Source: Rhizobiaceae bacterium
GTDB taxonomy: Bacteria > Pseudomonadota > Alphaproteobacteria > Rhizobiales > Rhizobiaceae
Assembly: GCA_029212415.1 (NCBI GenBank)
Contig: JARGOF010000047.1
Coordinates: 1 to 44,458, forward strand
Direction: 5' to 3'
Length of the DNA stretch: 44,458 bases
In this document: positions 26,848-36,120 of the stretch, in pieces
How positions within the stretch are numbered: position 1 is the first letter of the stretch
Layout: every line of letters begins with the position of its first letter
Made by a program: the position numbers and the translations under genes
Notes under the pieces: generated by a model
The model's input: the letters and a program-made list of their open reading frames with translations, nothing else
What the model was told of the DNA's origin: nothing
The model's database searches: none

Positions 26848-26855
26848 CTTCCTGA
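26799..26855 (+). CDS. Putative isoleucine-rich leader peptide of ileS
   Basis: An 18-codon ORF reads MKAVFRFEIMIRIIGPAS. Four of the six consecutive codons 9-14 encode isoleucine (ATT, ATA, ATT, ATT). It ends 153 bp before ileS. A terminator-like hairpin follows at 26932-26963. This is the layout of amino-acid leader peptides whose ribosomes stall when the charged tRNA is scarce. Against it, no clear Shine-Dalgarno precedes the ATG. An in-frame TTG overlapping the upstream SDR stop (26748) could start a longer, coupled version of 35 residues. Confidence 0.4.
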   Translation: MKAVFRFEIMIRIIGPAS

Positions 26856-26931
26856 CTGGTGCTGACGGGTGCGTCTGGCATGGTGGGATTCCGGGACTGT
26901 ATGCTGCCGCGCCCCATTGGCGTAAAACCCC

Positions 26932-26963
26932 AAAAGACACTGTAAGACGCAGTGACGTCTTTT
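26932..26963 (+). terminator. Terminator-like hairpin in the ileS leader
   Basis: AAAAGAC (26932-26938) pairs with GTCTTTT (26957-26963). The inner ACTG and CAGT extend the stem, with a 3-nt bulge on one side. The stem ends in four T residues. An upstream segment GTG-CG-TCT-GGCA-TGG (26869-26883) can pair instead with CCA...AGACAC, sequestering the 5' arm. That gives a possible antiterminator. It could also simply terminate the ribF-SDR operon. Confidence 0.45.
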
Positions 26964-27008
26964 CCGCCCCAAGCCACGACGCCGGGCGCAACCATTGAAA
27001 TCGATTGA

Positions 27009-29921
27009 ATGATGACCGATACGACTGAAAAACTGGACTATTCCAAAACCCTCAATCTGCCAAAGACAGAGTTCCCGATGCGCGGCGGTCTGCCGAAAAA
27101 GGAGCCGGAAATTGTCGCCCGCTGGCAGGATATGGGGCTCTACAAGATGCTGCGCGAAACCTCCGCAGGCCGGCCGAAATTTGTCCTGCATGATGGCCCG
27201 CCCTATGCCAACGGCAACATCCACATCGGACACGCGCTCAACAAGATTTTGAAAGACGTCATCACCCGGTCCTTTCAGATGCGCGGTTATGACAGCAATT
27301 ATGTTCCCGGGTGGGATTGTCACGGTCTTCCGATCGAATGGAAAATCGAGGAACAGTACCGCGCCAAGGGAAAGAACAAGGACGAGGTGCCGGTCAATGA
27401 ATTCCGTCAGGAATGCCGGGATTTTGCCGCGCACTGGATTGGCGTGCAAAGCGAGGAGTTCAAGCGCCTTGGTATCGAAGGTGATTTTGAACGGCCCTAT
27501 ACGACAATGAATTTTCACGCCGAAGCACGTATTGCCGGCGAGTTGATGAAGATTGCCAAAACCGGCCAGCTTTACCGCGGGTCAAAACCCGTCATGTGGT
27601 CGGTGGTCGAGCGCACGGCCCTTGCCGAAGCCGAAGTTGAATATCACGACTACGAAAGCGACACGATCTGGGTGAAATTCCCCGTCAACGCAGGCGCGCC
27701 AGAGCTACTGGGCGCCCATGTGGTGATCTGGACCACCACACCCTGGACCATTCCCGGCAACCGTGCCGTGTCCTATTCCGCACGCATCAGCTACGGCCTG
27801 TACGAGGTGACGGAAGCCGAAAATGATTTCGGCCCGCAACCCGGCGAAAAACTGATCTTTGCTGACAGTCTTGCAGACGCCTGCGCACAGAAAGCCAAGG
27901 TCACCCTGGTGCGGCTGGCCGATGTCTCCCCGCAGGCACTCGAACAGATGACTTGTGATCATCCACTCAAGGATCTCGGCTATGCGTTTGCCGTGCCGCT
28001 GATTGAAGGCGAACATGTCACTGATGATGCCGGCACCGGCTTTGTTCACACGGCGCCCAGCCATGGCCGCGAAGACTTTGATGCCTGGATGGACAGCGCC
28101 CGCGATCTTGAAAAACGCGGCATTGATGTTTCCATTCCCTTCACGGTTGGCGACGACGGTTTCTATACGAAGGACGCGCCGGGCTTTGGTCCGGATTCTG
28201 CCGATGGCGCTGCCCGTGTCATTGATGACAAGGGCAAAAAGGGTGATGCCAACAAACGCGTCATTGCAGCCCTCATCGCGTCGCAAAACCTGTTTGCGCG
28301 GGGTCGTCTGAAACATACATATCCGCATTCATGGCGTTCGAAAAAACCGATCATCTTTCGCAATACGCCGCAATGGTTTGTCCATATGGACAGGGAATTT
28401 GATGACGGTTCGACACTGCGCAGTCGTGCCCTCAATGCAATTGACGCGACCCGCTTCGTGCCATCAGCCGGCCAGAATCGCCTGCGCGCGATGATCGAAA
28501 CGCGGCCCGACTGGGTGCTGTCGCGTCAGCGGGCCTGGGGCGTGCCGATTTCCGTCTTTGTCGATCAGGATGGCGTCATCCTGGTGGATGGAGCTGTCAA
28601 TGCACGGATACTTGAGGCCTTCGAGGTTGAAGGGGCTGATGCCTGGTTTGCCGATGGGGCCAAAGAGCGTTTTCTGGCCGGGCGTAATGACATCGACCGC
28701 TGGCACAAGGTCACCGATATTCTCGATGTCTGGTTCGATTCCGGCTGCACGCACACCTTTACGCTGGAAGACCGGCCGGATCTCAAATGGCCGGCGGATG
28801 TCTATCTGGAAGGATCTGACCAGCATCGCGGCTGGTTCCATTCCTCGCTTCTGGAAAGCTGTGCAACACGCGGTCGTGCACCCTATGACACCGTTGTCAC
28901 CCATGGTTTCACCATGGATGACAAGGGCGAGAAAATGTCGAAGTCCAAGGGCAATACGGTTACACCGCAGGAAATCATGGGCCAGTCCGGCGCGGATATT
29001 CTGCGGCTTTGGGCGATGACAACGGATTATTGGGAAGATCAGCGCCTCGGCAAAGCCAATATCCAGACCAATATCGATGCCTATCGCAAGCTGCGCAACA
29101 GCATTCGCTGGATGCTTGGCACCCTGTCGCATGATGACGGTGACACGGTTGCCTTTGCCGATATGCCGGAGCTGGAGCAGCTTATGCTGCATAGGCTCGT
29201 CGAGCTCGATGTGCTGGTCCGTGAGGGCTATGATGCTTTCGATTTCAAACGCATCACCCGCGCATTGATCGACTTTGCCAATGTGGAATTGTCGGCCTTT
29301 TATTTCGATATCCGCAAGGATGCACTCTATTGCGATGCACCTTCAAGCATCCGTCGCAAAGCCTCGCTGCAGGTCGTGCGCACGGTCTTTGACTGCCTGT
29401 CCTGCTGGCTTGCCCCGATGCTGCCCTTTACCATGGAAGAGGCCTGGCTTGAACGTCACCCCGATTCGCAATCGATTCATCTCGAACAGTTCCCGGAGGT
29501 TCCAGCTGCGTGGCGCAATGACACGTTGAATGCAAAGTGGAAAAAAATCCGTGCTGTCCGTCGCGTCGTAACCGGTGCGCTGGAGATCGAGCGGCGTGAA
29601 AAACGCATTGGTTCCTCGTTGGAAGCCGCGCCCATCGTCCACGTCACCGACAAGGATCTGCTGGCTGCTCTGGAAGGGCAGGACGTCGCGGAAATCAGCA
29701 TCACATCCGGGCTGGTTCTGTCGCAAGACGCTGGTCCGGCAGATGCCTTCAGGCTTGATGACGTTGCAGGTGTCAGTGTCGTTCCTGCTTTGGCGACCGG
29801 AAAAAAATGTGCCCGCTCATGGCGCATGACAGATGATGTTGGCACGGATCCGGATTTTCCGGATGTTTCAGCGCGTGATGCAAAGGCATTGCAGGAACTC
29901 AAGGCACTTGGACGGCTGTAG
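27009..29921 (+). CDS. ileS: Isoleucyl-tRNA synthetase
   Basis: IleRS charges tRNA-Ile and edits misactivated valine. The 970-residue class I enzyme has HIGH at residues 72-75 ([12 protein letters not shown]) and KMSKS at 642-646. The CP1 editing domain lies between them ([33 protein letters not shown]), and an anticodon-binding helical domain follows. The C-terminus keeps only the first cysteine (C934, KCARSW) of the Cys4 zinc site known from E. coli; the later positions read DVSARD. Two adjacent ATGs (27009, 27012) are possible starts, and the ribosome site is weak. Confidence 0.98.
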   Translation: MMTDTTEKLDYSKTLNLPKTEFPMRGGLPKKEPEIVARWQDMGLYKMLRETSAGRPKFVLHDGPPYANGNIHIGHALNKILKDVITRSFQMRGYDSNYVPGWDCHGLPIEWKIEEQYRAKGKNKDEVPVNEFRQECRDFAAHWIGVQSEEFKRLGIEGDFERPYTTMNFHAEARIAGELMKIAKTGQLYRGSKPVMWSVVERTALAEAEVEYHDYESDTIWVKFPVNAGAPELLGAHVVIWTTTPWTIPGNRAVSYSARISYGLYEVTEAENDFGPQPGEKLIFADSLADACAQKAKVTLVRLADVSPQALEQMTCDHPLKDLGYAFAVPLIEGEHVTDDAGTGFVHTAPSHGREDFDAWMDSARDLEKRGIDVSIPFTVGDDGFYTKDAPGFGPDSADGAARVIDDKGKKGDANKRVIAALIASQNLFARGRLKHTYPHSWRSKKPIIFRNTPQWFVHMDREFDDGSTLRSRALNAIDATRFVPSAGQNRLRAMIETRPDWVLSRQRAWGVPISVFVDQDGVILVDGAVNARILEAFEVEGADAWFADGAKERFLAGRNDIDRWHKVTDILDVWFDSGCTHTFTLEDRPDLKWPADVYLEGSDQHRGWFHSSLLESCATRGRAPYDTVVTHGFTMDDKGEKMSKSKGNTVTPQEIMGQSGADILRLWAMTTDYWEDQRLGKANIQTNIDAYRKLRNSIRWMLGTLSHDDGDTVAFADMPELEQLMLHRLVELDVLVREGYDAFDFKRITRALIDFANVELSAFYFDIRKDALYCDAPSSIRRKASLQVVRTVFDCLSCWLAPMLPFTMEEAWLERHPDSQSIHLEQFPEVPAAWRNDTLNAKWKKIRAVRRVVTGALEIERREKRIGSSLEAAPIVHVTDKDLLAALEGQDVAEISITSGLVLSQDAGPADAFRLDDVAGVSVVPALATGKKCARSWRMTDDVGTDPDFPDVSARDAKALQELKALGRL

Positions 29922-30048
29922 CGCTGTAATGATTGCTGTATGAAACGATTTGCGCTAAAAGACCGCCAACAAATAGTCGGATTTGGCATGCATAGGAAAT
30001 CCGGTATTGGAACGGAACTGCTGGCGGAATGAAATCGGGAACTGCTGT

Positions 30049-30654
30049 ATGACGAGAGTATTTGAGTTTCGCGGAGTTTGCACCGCGATCGCCGCCGTGG
30101 CAGCATCCATGATGCTGTCGGGTTGTCTTGGCGGCCCGACCTATGGAACGGGCAGGAGCGCCAATGCACAATTGGTCGATGATGTGATGAGCATCGCTTC
30201 GATCACCCCGCCCAAGAGCGGCAGTGAGGTGGCCTACAAGCCACGCCCGGATATTGTTACACCGCCACCCGGTACGGCGCTTCCAGCCCCTCAGCAAAGC
30301 CTGGCGTCCAGAGAGAATCCGCAATGGCCCGAATCGCCAGAAGAAACGCGCCAGCGTCTGGTTGATGACGCCACCAATGCGGACAACAAGCCAGGATATC
30401 GTTCACCCCTGGGGCAGGGCGACAACAGCACAACACCGGAGCAGCGCAAACAGTTCCAGGAAGCCAAGGCCCAGCAGAAGGGTGCCTATGCGGAACGTCG
30501 GCTCCTGAGTGACCCACCTGAGGAATATCGCGAGCCGGCGGCAACTGCCCCGACGGATGAACTGGGTGAGCCCGAATATGTCAAGGAACGTCGGCGCAAA
30601 AAACAAGCGCAGAAAAAGGATGGCTTCAGCCTGGGTAAGCTCTGGCCGTTTTGA
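30049..30654 (+). CDS. Hypothetical lipoprotein
   Basis: The 201-residue protein has a lipoprotein signal sequence with the lipobox LSGC near residue 23-26, followed by Gly-Gly. No inner-membrane retention Asp follows the Cys. The mature part is polar and rich in Pro, Gln and charged residues, with no recognisable domain. It ends in a basic stretch (RRRKKQAQKK) and GFSLGKLWPF. The frame is open further upstream, but the ATG at 30049 places the signal sequence correctly. It follows ileS by 127 bp on the same strand. I recall no name for it; the envelope location is inferred. Confidence 0.82.
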   Translation: MTRVFEFRGVCTAIAAVAASMMLSGCLGGPTYGTGRSANAQLVDDVMSIASITPPKSGSEVAYKPRPDIVTPPPGTALPAPQQSLASRENPQWPESPEETRQRLVDDATNADNKPGYRSPLGQGDNSTTPEQRKQFQEAKAQQKGAYAERRLLSDPPEEYREPAATAPTDELGEPEYVKERRRKKQAQKKDGFSLGKLWPF

Positions 30655-30663
30655 TCTTTGACT

Positions 30664-30704
30664 GAGAGCGCTTTAGAGCATTTCTCGATAAGATTCAGGT
30701 TTTG
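30664..30704. repeat. Rhizobial-style intergenic repeat
   Basis: The stretch GAGCGCTTTAGAGCATTTC and the following CGATAAGATTCAGGTTTTGC resemble a dispersed intergenic element I recall from Hyphomicrobiales genomes. It lies between the convergent lipoprotein and tadA genes. Only one copy is in this window, so the call rests on memory. Confidence 0.45.
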
Positions 30705-30771
30705 CTGCGACAAGATGGCGCGTCACGGTGGCAATGGGATCATTGGGATCACCCCTTGCGGCCGGTCGGTC

Positions 30772-31218
30772 TCAAAGCCTTTTTTGCTGAAAGAATTCGG
30801 TCAGTATTTTCGATGCTTCAAATTCACCGATTCCGGAATAGATGTCCGGCGCGTGGTGGCAGGCCGGTGAATCAAAGAAACGTCCGCCATTGACAACTGC
30901 GCCGCCCTTGACGTCTTCAGCGCCAAAATAGAGCCGACGAATGCGGGCAAATGAAATCGCTGCAGCACACATCGCACAGGGCTCCAGAGTGACATATAAA
31001 TCGCAATGGGACAGACGTTCGTTTTCGAGGCTGGCTGCGGCAGAGCGAATGGCAACAATCTCGGCATGCGCAGTGACATCATGGTGTTCGCGTGTGCGAT
31101 TGCCGGCGCGGGCGATGATTTCGCCATTGCAGACAATGACAGCGCCGACCGGCACTTCACCGCGTTGGGCGGCCCAGGCCGCCTCCTCGAGCGCCAGATC
31201 CATGATGCGCCGGTTCAC
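30772..31218 (-). CDS. tadA: tRNA adenosine(34) deaminase
   Basis: TadA converts A34 to inosine in tRNA-Arg(ACG). The product (148 residues from the GTG at 31218) has the deaminase zinc site H51-A-E53 in TAHAEIVAIR and P80-C81-x2-C84 in LEPCAMCAAAISFARIRRLYFGA. It ends like the Agrobacterium enzyme (FFDSPACHHAPDIYSG...FFQQKRL). The frame runs far upstream. The ATG at 31203 would cut the first helix short and lacks a ribosome site, so I prefer the GTG, which has AGG at a good distance. It is divergent from the rluB-type gene. Confidence 0.93.
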   Translation of the reverse strand: MNRRIMDLALEEAAWAAQRGEVPVGAVIVCNGEIIARAGNRTREHHDVTAHAEIVAIRSAAASLENERLSHCDLYVTLEPCAMCAAAISFARIRRLYFGAEDVKGGAVVNGGRFFDSPACHHAPDIYSGIGEFEASKILTEFFQQKRL

Positions 31219-31393
31219 GCAAGCCTGCTTTGCTGTTCTTGCCGCTGGCGCAATGGACGCCTGGCGAAGTTGATTTGAACTATAATACCCATGCGCCTTA
31301 ACCCGATGAGCGCAACCTGATATGGCTGGCGACACAATTTGTTGCGAGTTGGCTGGCCCTGCCAGCTGAAAACGTTTGAAAGGCAAACACCAA

Positions 31394-32818
31394 ATGAACA
31401 CGCGTGGCAAGCCCCGGCGGTCCGGAACGCAGAAACCTGAACGTTCTGAGTCCACGGATGGGAAGAACCGTCAGGTAAAGAATGAGGGCCCGGATTCGGC
31501 AGATCTGTCCCAGCCCGACATGGTTCCCGAGCGCATCGCCAAGCTGCTTGCAAGAGCAGGAATAGCCTCTCGTCGCGAAGTGGAGCGGATGATTGAGCAG
31601 GGATTGGTGACCTTGAATGGCAAGGTGCTCGACACACCTGCTGTCAATGTGACAATGGCGGACCGTATCGAAGTCAACGGCGAACCCTTGCGCGGCATAG
31701 AACGCACAAGGCTTTGGCTTTACTACAAACCGGCCGGTCTGGTGACAACCAACAAGGACCCCGAGGGGCGCCGAACAGTGTTCGACAGTCTGTCGGCCGA
31801 TCTGCCGCGGGTTCTGTCCATTGGTCGCCTCGATATCAACACCGAAGGTCTGCTGCTGTTGACCAATGATGGTGGCTTGGCACGCGAATTGGAGCTGCCC
31901 TCAACAGGCTGGTTGCGTCGCTACCGTGTTCGTGCCCATGGCTCCATCGAACAGCCTGCACTTGATCAATTGAAGGACGGCATGGCCGTCGATGGCGTTC
32001 TGTATGGAGCAATCGAAGCGACCCTCGACCGCACCCAGGGATCGAATGTCTGGATCACCATGGGGTTGCGCGAGGGGAAAAATCGCGAGATCAAGAATGT
32101 GCTTGGCGCGCTTGGGCTCGAAGTCAATCGGTTGATCCGCATCTCCTATGGTCCTTTCCAATTGGGAGACCTGGAGGAGGGCGGCGTGGTCGAGGTCAAG
32201 GGTCGCACATTACGCGATCAACTCGGACCAAGGCTGATAGCCAAATCGGGCGCGGATTTCGATGCGCCACTGTTCAACGAGACAAAGCCCGTCGAAGAAA
32301 AGAAGAAGACGGATCCCTGGGCGAGACAGCCGAAGGTCTCTGCTGCGCCAGCCTCGAAGGGCCGTGACAAAGGATCATCTGCCGGAACTGGAAAACCCGC
32401 AGGAACTGGAAAACCCGCAGGAACTGGAAAACCCGCGGGAGCCGGTAAACCGGCGGGGAAATATGCAGGCAAGCCGGAGAGAACCGCACCGGCACGCAAC
32501 AAGCATGAAAGTCCATCGGACAAACGCAGCCGCAACCTCGAGCGTCTTGATACAAAGCCGCCGGAGGAGCGGCCGAAAAAACCGATGCGCAGAAATATGG
32601 CATCGAATGTCTGGATGGGCGCAGGCGCAAGGCCAGTTGGCAAAAAGAAGGATGCAGCGTCCGGTCAACCGACGACTGAAACGCCGGCCAGAACCGGCAA
32701 AAAAACCGGCAACGCCGGGAAACCGGGCTATTCGGAAGCCAGATCCAAGCCACGCAGCAAACCGGACAACAAGGGAGCCGGCAGCGACCGGTCGGGCAAT
32801 GCGGATCGTCGGCGGTAG
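31394..32818 (+). CDS. rluB: 23S rRNA pseudouridine synthase (RluB-like) with long basic tail
   Basis: The 474-residue protein has a basic N-terminus (1-42), an S4 RNA-binding domain at about 44-100 (ERIAKLLARAGIASRREVERMIEQGLVTLNG) and an RsuA/RluB catalytic domain. Its catalytic Asp147 lies in SIGRLDINTEGLLLLTNDG, and REGKNREIKNVLGALGL follows. Catalysis should isomerise a uridine in the peptidyl-transferase region of 23S rRNA. After about residue 285 comes a tail of some 190 residues rich in Lys, Pro, Gly and Arg, with four GTGKPA-type repeats. Related enzymes in this order often have such tails. The ATG at 31394 is preferred over a TTG at 31376. It overlaps rsmD by 20 bp. Confidence 0.93.
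   Translation: MNTRGKPRRSGTQKPERSESTDGKNRQVKNEGPDSADLSQPDMVPERIAKLLARAGIASRREVERMIEQGLVTLNGKVLDTPAVNVTMADRIEVNGEPLRGIERTRLWLYYKPAGLVTTNKDPEGRRTVFDSLSADLPRVLSIGRLDINTEGLLLLTNDGGLARELELPSTGWLRRYRVRAHGSIEQPALDQLKDGMAVDGVLYGAIEATLDRTQGSNVWITMGLREGKNREIKNVLGALGLEVNRLIRISYGPFQLGDLEEGGVVEVKGRTLRDQLGPRLIAKSGADFDAPLFNETKPVEEKKKTDPWARQPKVSAAPASKGRDKGSSAGTGKPAGTGKPAGTGKPAGAGKPAGKYAGKPERTAPARNKHESPSDKRSRNLERLDTKPPEERPKKPMRRNMASNVWMGAGARPVGKKKDAASGQPTTETPARTGKKTGNAGKPGYSEARSKPRSKPDNKGAGSDRSGNADRRR
32384..32455 (+). repeat. Four tandem 18-bp units inside rluB
   Basis: GGAACTGGAAAACCCGCA is present twice exactly, once with a final G, and once as the degenerate GGAGCCGGTAAACCGGCG. In frame the units encode GTGKPA three times and GAGKPA once. 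The exact copies suggest recent slippage, and copy number may vary between strains. Confidence 0.95.
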
Positions 32819-33374
32819 GTTTCGCGGCCGCGTGCTGGCGACACCACGTTCGGAGGGCATTCGACCGACGACGGATCGTACCCGCGAATCGCTCTTCAAC
32901 ATTCTGTCCCATGGTTATGAGGCTGCTGTCGAAGGACGCCGCATGTTGGATCTTTTTGCCGGCACGGGCGCGGTTGGTTTCGAGGCGCTTTCACGCGGCG
33001 CCACCTATGTTCACTTTGTTGAACAATCGGCGGAAGGAAGCCGTCTGGTGCGTACCAATATGGAAACGCTCAATGTGCGCGAACAATCAGGTTTGTCACG
33101 GCGCGATGCCACAAATCTTGGCAAGGCCGGGGAAAAGCAACCCTATGATCTGGTATTTGCAGATCCCCCCTATGGCAAGGGGCTTGGAGAGCGCGCCCTT
33201 GCCCAACTTGCCATGGGTGGCTGGATCGCGGAAAATGCGCTTGTCATTCTGGAAGACAACAAGCAAATGACGCCTGACCCGGGTGCGGTTTTCCATTTGA
33301 TCGAAAAACGAATATTCGGCGACAGCGCCATGCATTTTTACAGGTATCACACGGACGCGCAGCCAGTACCATGA
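32799..33374 (+). CDS. rsmD: 16S rRNA m2G966 methyltransferase
   Basis: RsmD methylates N2 of G966 in the 30S subunit using SAM. The 191-residue product starts MRIVGGRFRGRVLATP, the standard RsmD opening, and has RPTTDRTRESLFNIL, the SAM-binding MLDLFAGTGAVGFEALSRGA near residue 50 and the catalytic DPPYG in LVFADPPYGKGL near 121. It starts 20 bp inside the end of rluB in another frame, which suggests coupled translation. A hairpin with a T-tract follows 47 bp after the stop. Confidence 0.95.
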   Translation: MRIVGGRFRGRVLATPRSEGIRPTTDRTRESLFNILSHGYEAAVEGRRMLDLFAGTGAVGFEALSRGATYVHFVEQSAEGSRLVRTNMETLNVREQSGLSRRDATNLGKAGEKQPYDLVFADPPYGKGLGERALAQLAMGGWIAENALVILEDNKQMTPDPGAVFHLIEKRIFGDSAMHFYRYHTDAQPVP

Positions 33375-33420
33375 CGCGCTGCTTGCGGAGCAACCTGTAA
33401 GACCATGCCTGTTGTTTAGG

Positions 33421-33444
33421 TGGGAAACCTTCCCAAACATTTTT
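33421..33444 (+). terminator. Intrinsic terminator after rluB-rsmD
   Basis: TGGGAA and TTCCCA form a perfect 6-bp stem around ACC; AAACA and then five T residues follow. GTTT upstream and AAAC downstream can extend the stem past a bulge. The rest of the 214-bp gap before the patatin gene shows nothing recognisable. Confidence 0.65.
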
Positions 33445-33588
33445 CTGAGGCAGAGCGTGCAGTCTTGAAGTTGGCACGCAGGCACGTCACATTTGAATAA
33501 TCACCGTCAATTGGAACGTTTTCATGATGGTGTGATCTGAAATCGCGATGGCGCGCGCCGCTGACGAGCATCGCTGGCAGGACAGGCA

Positions 33589-34518
33589 ATGGACAACGAA
33601 CAATTGATAAAAGCCGATTCACAAATCGAGCCCGTTTCAACAGGTAACCCAACGGTTGCTGTCGCCTTTGGTGGAGGTGGCGCCCGCGGCTTTGCCCATA
33701 TCCACATCATCGAGACTCTCAATGAACTGGGTATTCGCCCCGTGGCCATATCAGGCGCCTCCATTGGCGCGATCATGGGGGCGGCCATGGCTTCGGGCAT
33801 GAGTGGAGCCGAGATCCGCGATTACACGCGGGCGACGCTTGGCAGCCGCAGTGAGGTGCTTAGCCGAATCTGGCGGATGCGACCAACCAAGATGGGCGAT
33901 GTCATTTCCGGTGGGTTTCGTCTGGGACAATTCAATGTGGACCGCATCCTGACAACCATGCTGCCGAAGTCACTGCCTGCGACATTTGAAGAACTTGATA
34001 TCCCGACGCAGCTTAACGTCACCGATTTTTATGCCCAGCGGGAAGCGGTTTGCTCAAGCGGAGACCTGATCAATGCGATTGCAGCTTCTGCGGCGATACC
34101 GGCGCTGTTCAGACCTGTGGTGCGCGACGGTCGATACATGATTGACGGCGGAATATTCAATCCTGTTCCTTTCGATCATCTGCATGGTTTGGCCGACATC
34201 ATCATTGGTATTGATGTGGTTGGCGGGCCAAGCGGGGATGAGAGCGGAAGTCCGACAACGACAGACCTGATGTTCGGCGCCAGCCAGTTGATGATGCAAT
34301 CCATTATCGGCATGAAACTGAAAATCAATCGGCCCGATATATTTTTACGGCCCCATGTCAGTGAATTCCGTGTTCTGGATTTCCTCAAGGTGGATGAAAT
34401 CCTCGCCGCCTCAGTCGACGTACGCGACGAGCTCAAGCATGCCTTGGATGCAATCATCACCTATTCCATAAAGAATGGGGTTCTTCCCAAAACGCCTGAT
34501 GTTCTCAACTTGCCCTGA
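33589..34518 (+). CDS. Patatin-like phospholipase
   Basis: The 309-residue protein has the patatin catalytic elements: the oxyanion hole GGGGARGFAHIHII at residues 28-41, the nucleophile Ser58 in GASIG, and Asp186 in MIDGGIFNPVP. No signal peptide is seen, so it is probably cytoplasmic or peripheral. Relatives include RssA-like esterases. Substrate is unknown, with phospholipid or lysophospholipid hydrolysis the usual activity. AGGACAGG precedes the ATG. It converges with the MATE gene, 25 bp apart. Confidence 0.92.
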   Translation: MDNEQLIKADSQIEPVSTGNPTVAVAFGGGGARGFAHIHIIETLNELGIRPVAISGASIGAIMGAAMASGMSGAEIRDYTRATLGSRSEVLSRIWRMRPTKMGDVISGGFRLGQFNVDRILTTMLPKSLPATFEELDIPTQLNVTDFYAQREAVCSSGDLINAIAASAAIPALFRPVVRDGRYMIDGGIFNPVPFDHLHGLADIIIGIDVVGGPSGDESGSPTTTDLMFGASQLMMQSIIGMKLKINRPDIFLRPHVSEFRVLDFLKVDEILAASVDVRDELKHALDAIITYSIKNGVLPKTPDVLNLP

Positions 34519-34543
34519 GGGGGGCACTGAAAAAATGACCTGC

Positions 34544-35956
34544 CTAAGTCGCCCCCTTACCGGATGTGAATGGTGAATTGGCCGCCGGGGGCACTTGAAT
34601 CCTCGGGCTGCCTGGGGGTTGTGACGGTGGATTCTCTGCGAGATTGCGAATGACCCTGAGGCAGACAAAGGCTGCGGCGAGGCCAAAAAAGATCACACCG
34701 AAACCATAGCCCGCCAGAACGCCTGTTGCGCCGTAATATTTTGATCCGAACCATACGAAGGGAATGACACCAAGCGTAGAGCGGCCCCAGTTGAAGATTG
34801 TCGATAGGAACGGGTAACCCAGATTGTTGAACGCCGCATTGGCGACAAAAAGCATGCCGTTGAAAAGAAAACTCACACTGACGAAATTGCAGAAAAAGAC
34901 AACCAGCTCGCGCGCCTCTCCTTCGACCCCGAAAAGTGAGGCTATCAGGTTGCTGCCCATGGCCAGCAGAGCCCAGACCACCAGAGTGTAAATCGTCAGA
35001 ACGACAAATGCGTTGCGCATGGTGCTTTGCAGCCGGTCAAAGCGCATGGCGCCATAGTTCTGACCGAGAATCGGGCCAACGGCTCCGGACATCGCAAACA
35101 TTGCGCCAAAGGCGACAGGAATCAGGCGCCCGACGACCGCCCATCCGGCAACGGCCGCATCGCCATATTTGGCGATCTGGATGGTCACATAGGCATTGCC
35201 TACAGGCGTGGCGAGCTGGGTCATGATCGCTGGAATGGCCACAAAAAGATAGGGTCTGATTGTACCGGATATCAGCGAAAAAGACGGCATGGCAAGCATC
35301 CGGTGCTTGTGGTGCAAACCGTAAAATCCGATTGCGATCAGCGCAAAGCGCGAGATCACTGTCGACACGGCGGCGCCGTGAATCCCCATATCCAGACCAA
35401 ATATGAAAATCGGGTCCAAAACGGCTGTAGCCGCGCCGGCGCCCAGCGTCACAAACATCGCCTGTTTCGCATCGCCAACAGCGCGCAACAGACCGGCCAT
35501 ACTCATGCCCATGCCGATGATTGGCAGCGAGGGCAGCACAATCTGCATGAACTCAAGGGTCAATTGTGCCGTATCACCGCGTGCGCCCATGAAGCCCACA
35601 AGCTGTTCCAGAAAAGGATAGGTGACCGCAACAGTCGCGGACATGATCACCGTTGTGTAGAGAATGGACGTGGCGGCCAATTGGCGTGCACGGGCCCTGT
35701 TTCCCGCGCCAATGGCCTGCGAGGTGATCGCCGTCGCCGCAATTGACAGACCAATGCTGACCGATGTCGTGAAGAATATCAGGGTGGCTGCATAACCGAT
35801 TGCCGCCGCCAGTTCCTGCTGTCCAAGAAGGGAGATATAAAACAGGTTGAGGGCATCGACCAGGAATACGGCCATCAAGCCGATCGACCCCGTCGCTGAC
35901 ATCACAAGGACATGGCGCAGGGTTGAGCCGGTGACGAACTTTGCGGGTTCACTCAT
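34544..35956 (-). CDS. MATE-family efflux transporter
   Basis: The 470-residue protein has about twelve membrane segments in two halves, typical of MATE/NorM carriers: LVMSATGSIGLMAVFLVDALNLFYISLLGQQELAAAIGYAATL at the start and AVGRLIPVAFGAMFAMSGAVGPILGQNYGA in the second half. Such carriers export cationic drugs or metabolites with proton or sodium influx. The tail after about residue 440 is Pro-rich and polar (NPPSQPPGSPRIQVPPAANS). The substrate cannot be predicted. No strong ribosome site precedes the ATG. Confidence 0.92.
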   Translation of the reverse strand: MSEPAKFVTGSTLRHVLVMSATGSIGLMAVFLVDALNLFYISLLGQQELAAAIGYAATLIFFTTSVSIGLSIAATAITSQAIGAGNRARARQLAATSILYTTVIMSATVAVTYPFLEQLVGFMGARGDTAQLTLEFMQIVLPSLPIIGMGMSMAGLLRAVGDAKQAMFVTLGAGAATAVLDPIFIFGLDMGIHGAAVSTVISRFALIAIGFYGLHHKHRMLAMPSFSLISGTIRPYLFVAIPAIMTQLATPVGNAYVTIQIAKYGDAAVAGWAVVGRLIPVAFGAMFAMSGAVGPILGQNYGAMRFDRLQSTMRNAFVVLTIYTLVVWALLAMGSNLIASLFGVEGEARELVVFFCNFVSVSFLFNGMLFVANAAFNNLGYPFLSTIFNWGRSTLGVIPFVWFGSKYYGATGVLAGYGFGVIFFGLAAAFVCLRVIRNLAENPPSQPPGSPRIQVPPAANSPFTSGKGAT

Positions 35957-36092
35957 TTTGGCGCGCGCTGTGTTTGGACAGGTCGGTTTCGTTGCGGTCT
36001 TGCATCAGTTCCCCGGGTTGGTCCCTTATTGAGCGGACTACAGCGCTTGTACCGGTTGCCGTCTGCAAAGGTCAAAGCGCGCATGCGTGGAC

Positions 36093-36116
36093 GTGCCTCG
36101 AATTTAACGGAGGCAC
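36093..36116 (-). terminator. Hairpin just after the Kef-type antiporter gene
   Basis: GTGCCTC and GAGGCAC are 7-bp inverted repeats around a 10-nt AT-rich loop, 4 bp from the antiporter stop codon. No T-tract follows on the minus strand, so its role as a terminator is weakly supported. Confidence 0.35.
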
Positions 36117-36120
36117 CTGG

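Noticed and set aside
26705..26995. A 96-codon minus-strand ORF in the SDR-ileS gap.
   Set aside because: It has no ribosome site or recognisable domain, and it overlaps the plus-strand leader elements, which explain the region better.
26752..27008. A T-box riboswitch in front of ileS.
   Set aside because: No T-box consensus or specifier stem is visible, and T-boxes are rare in proteobacteria; the leader-peptide reading fits better.
32384..32455. Regular 18-bp repeats as a possible CRISPR-like or satellite array.
   Set aside because: The units are contiguous with no spacers and lie in frame inside rluB, encoding GTGKPA.
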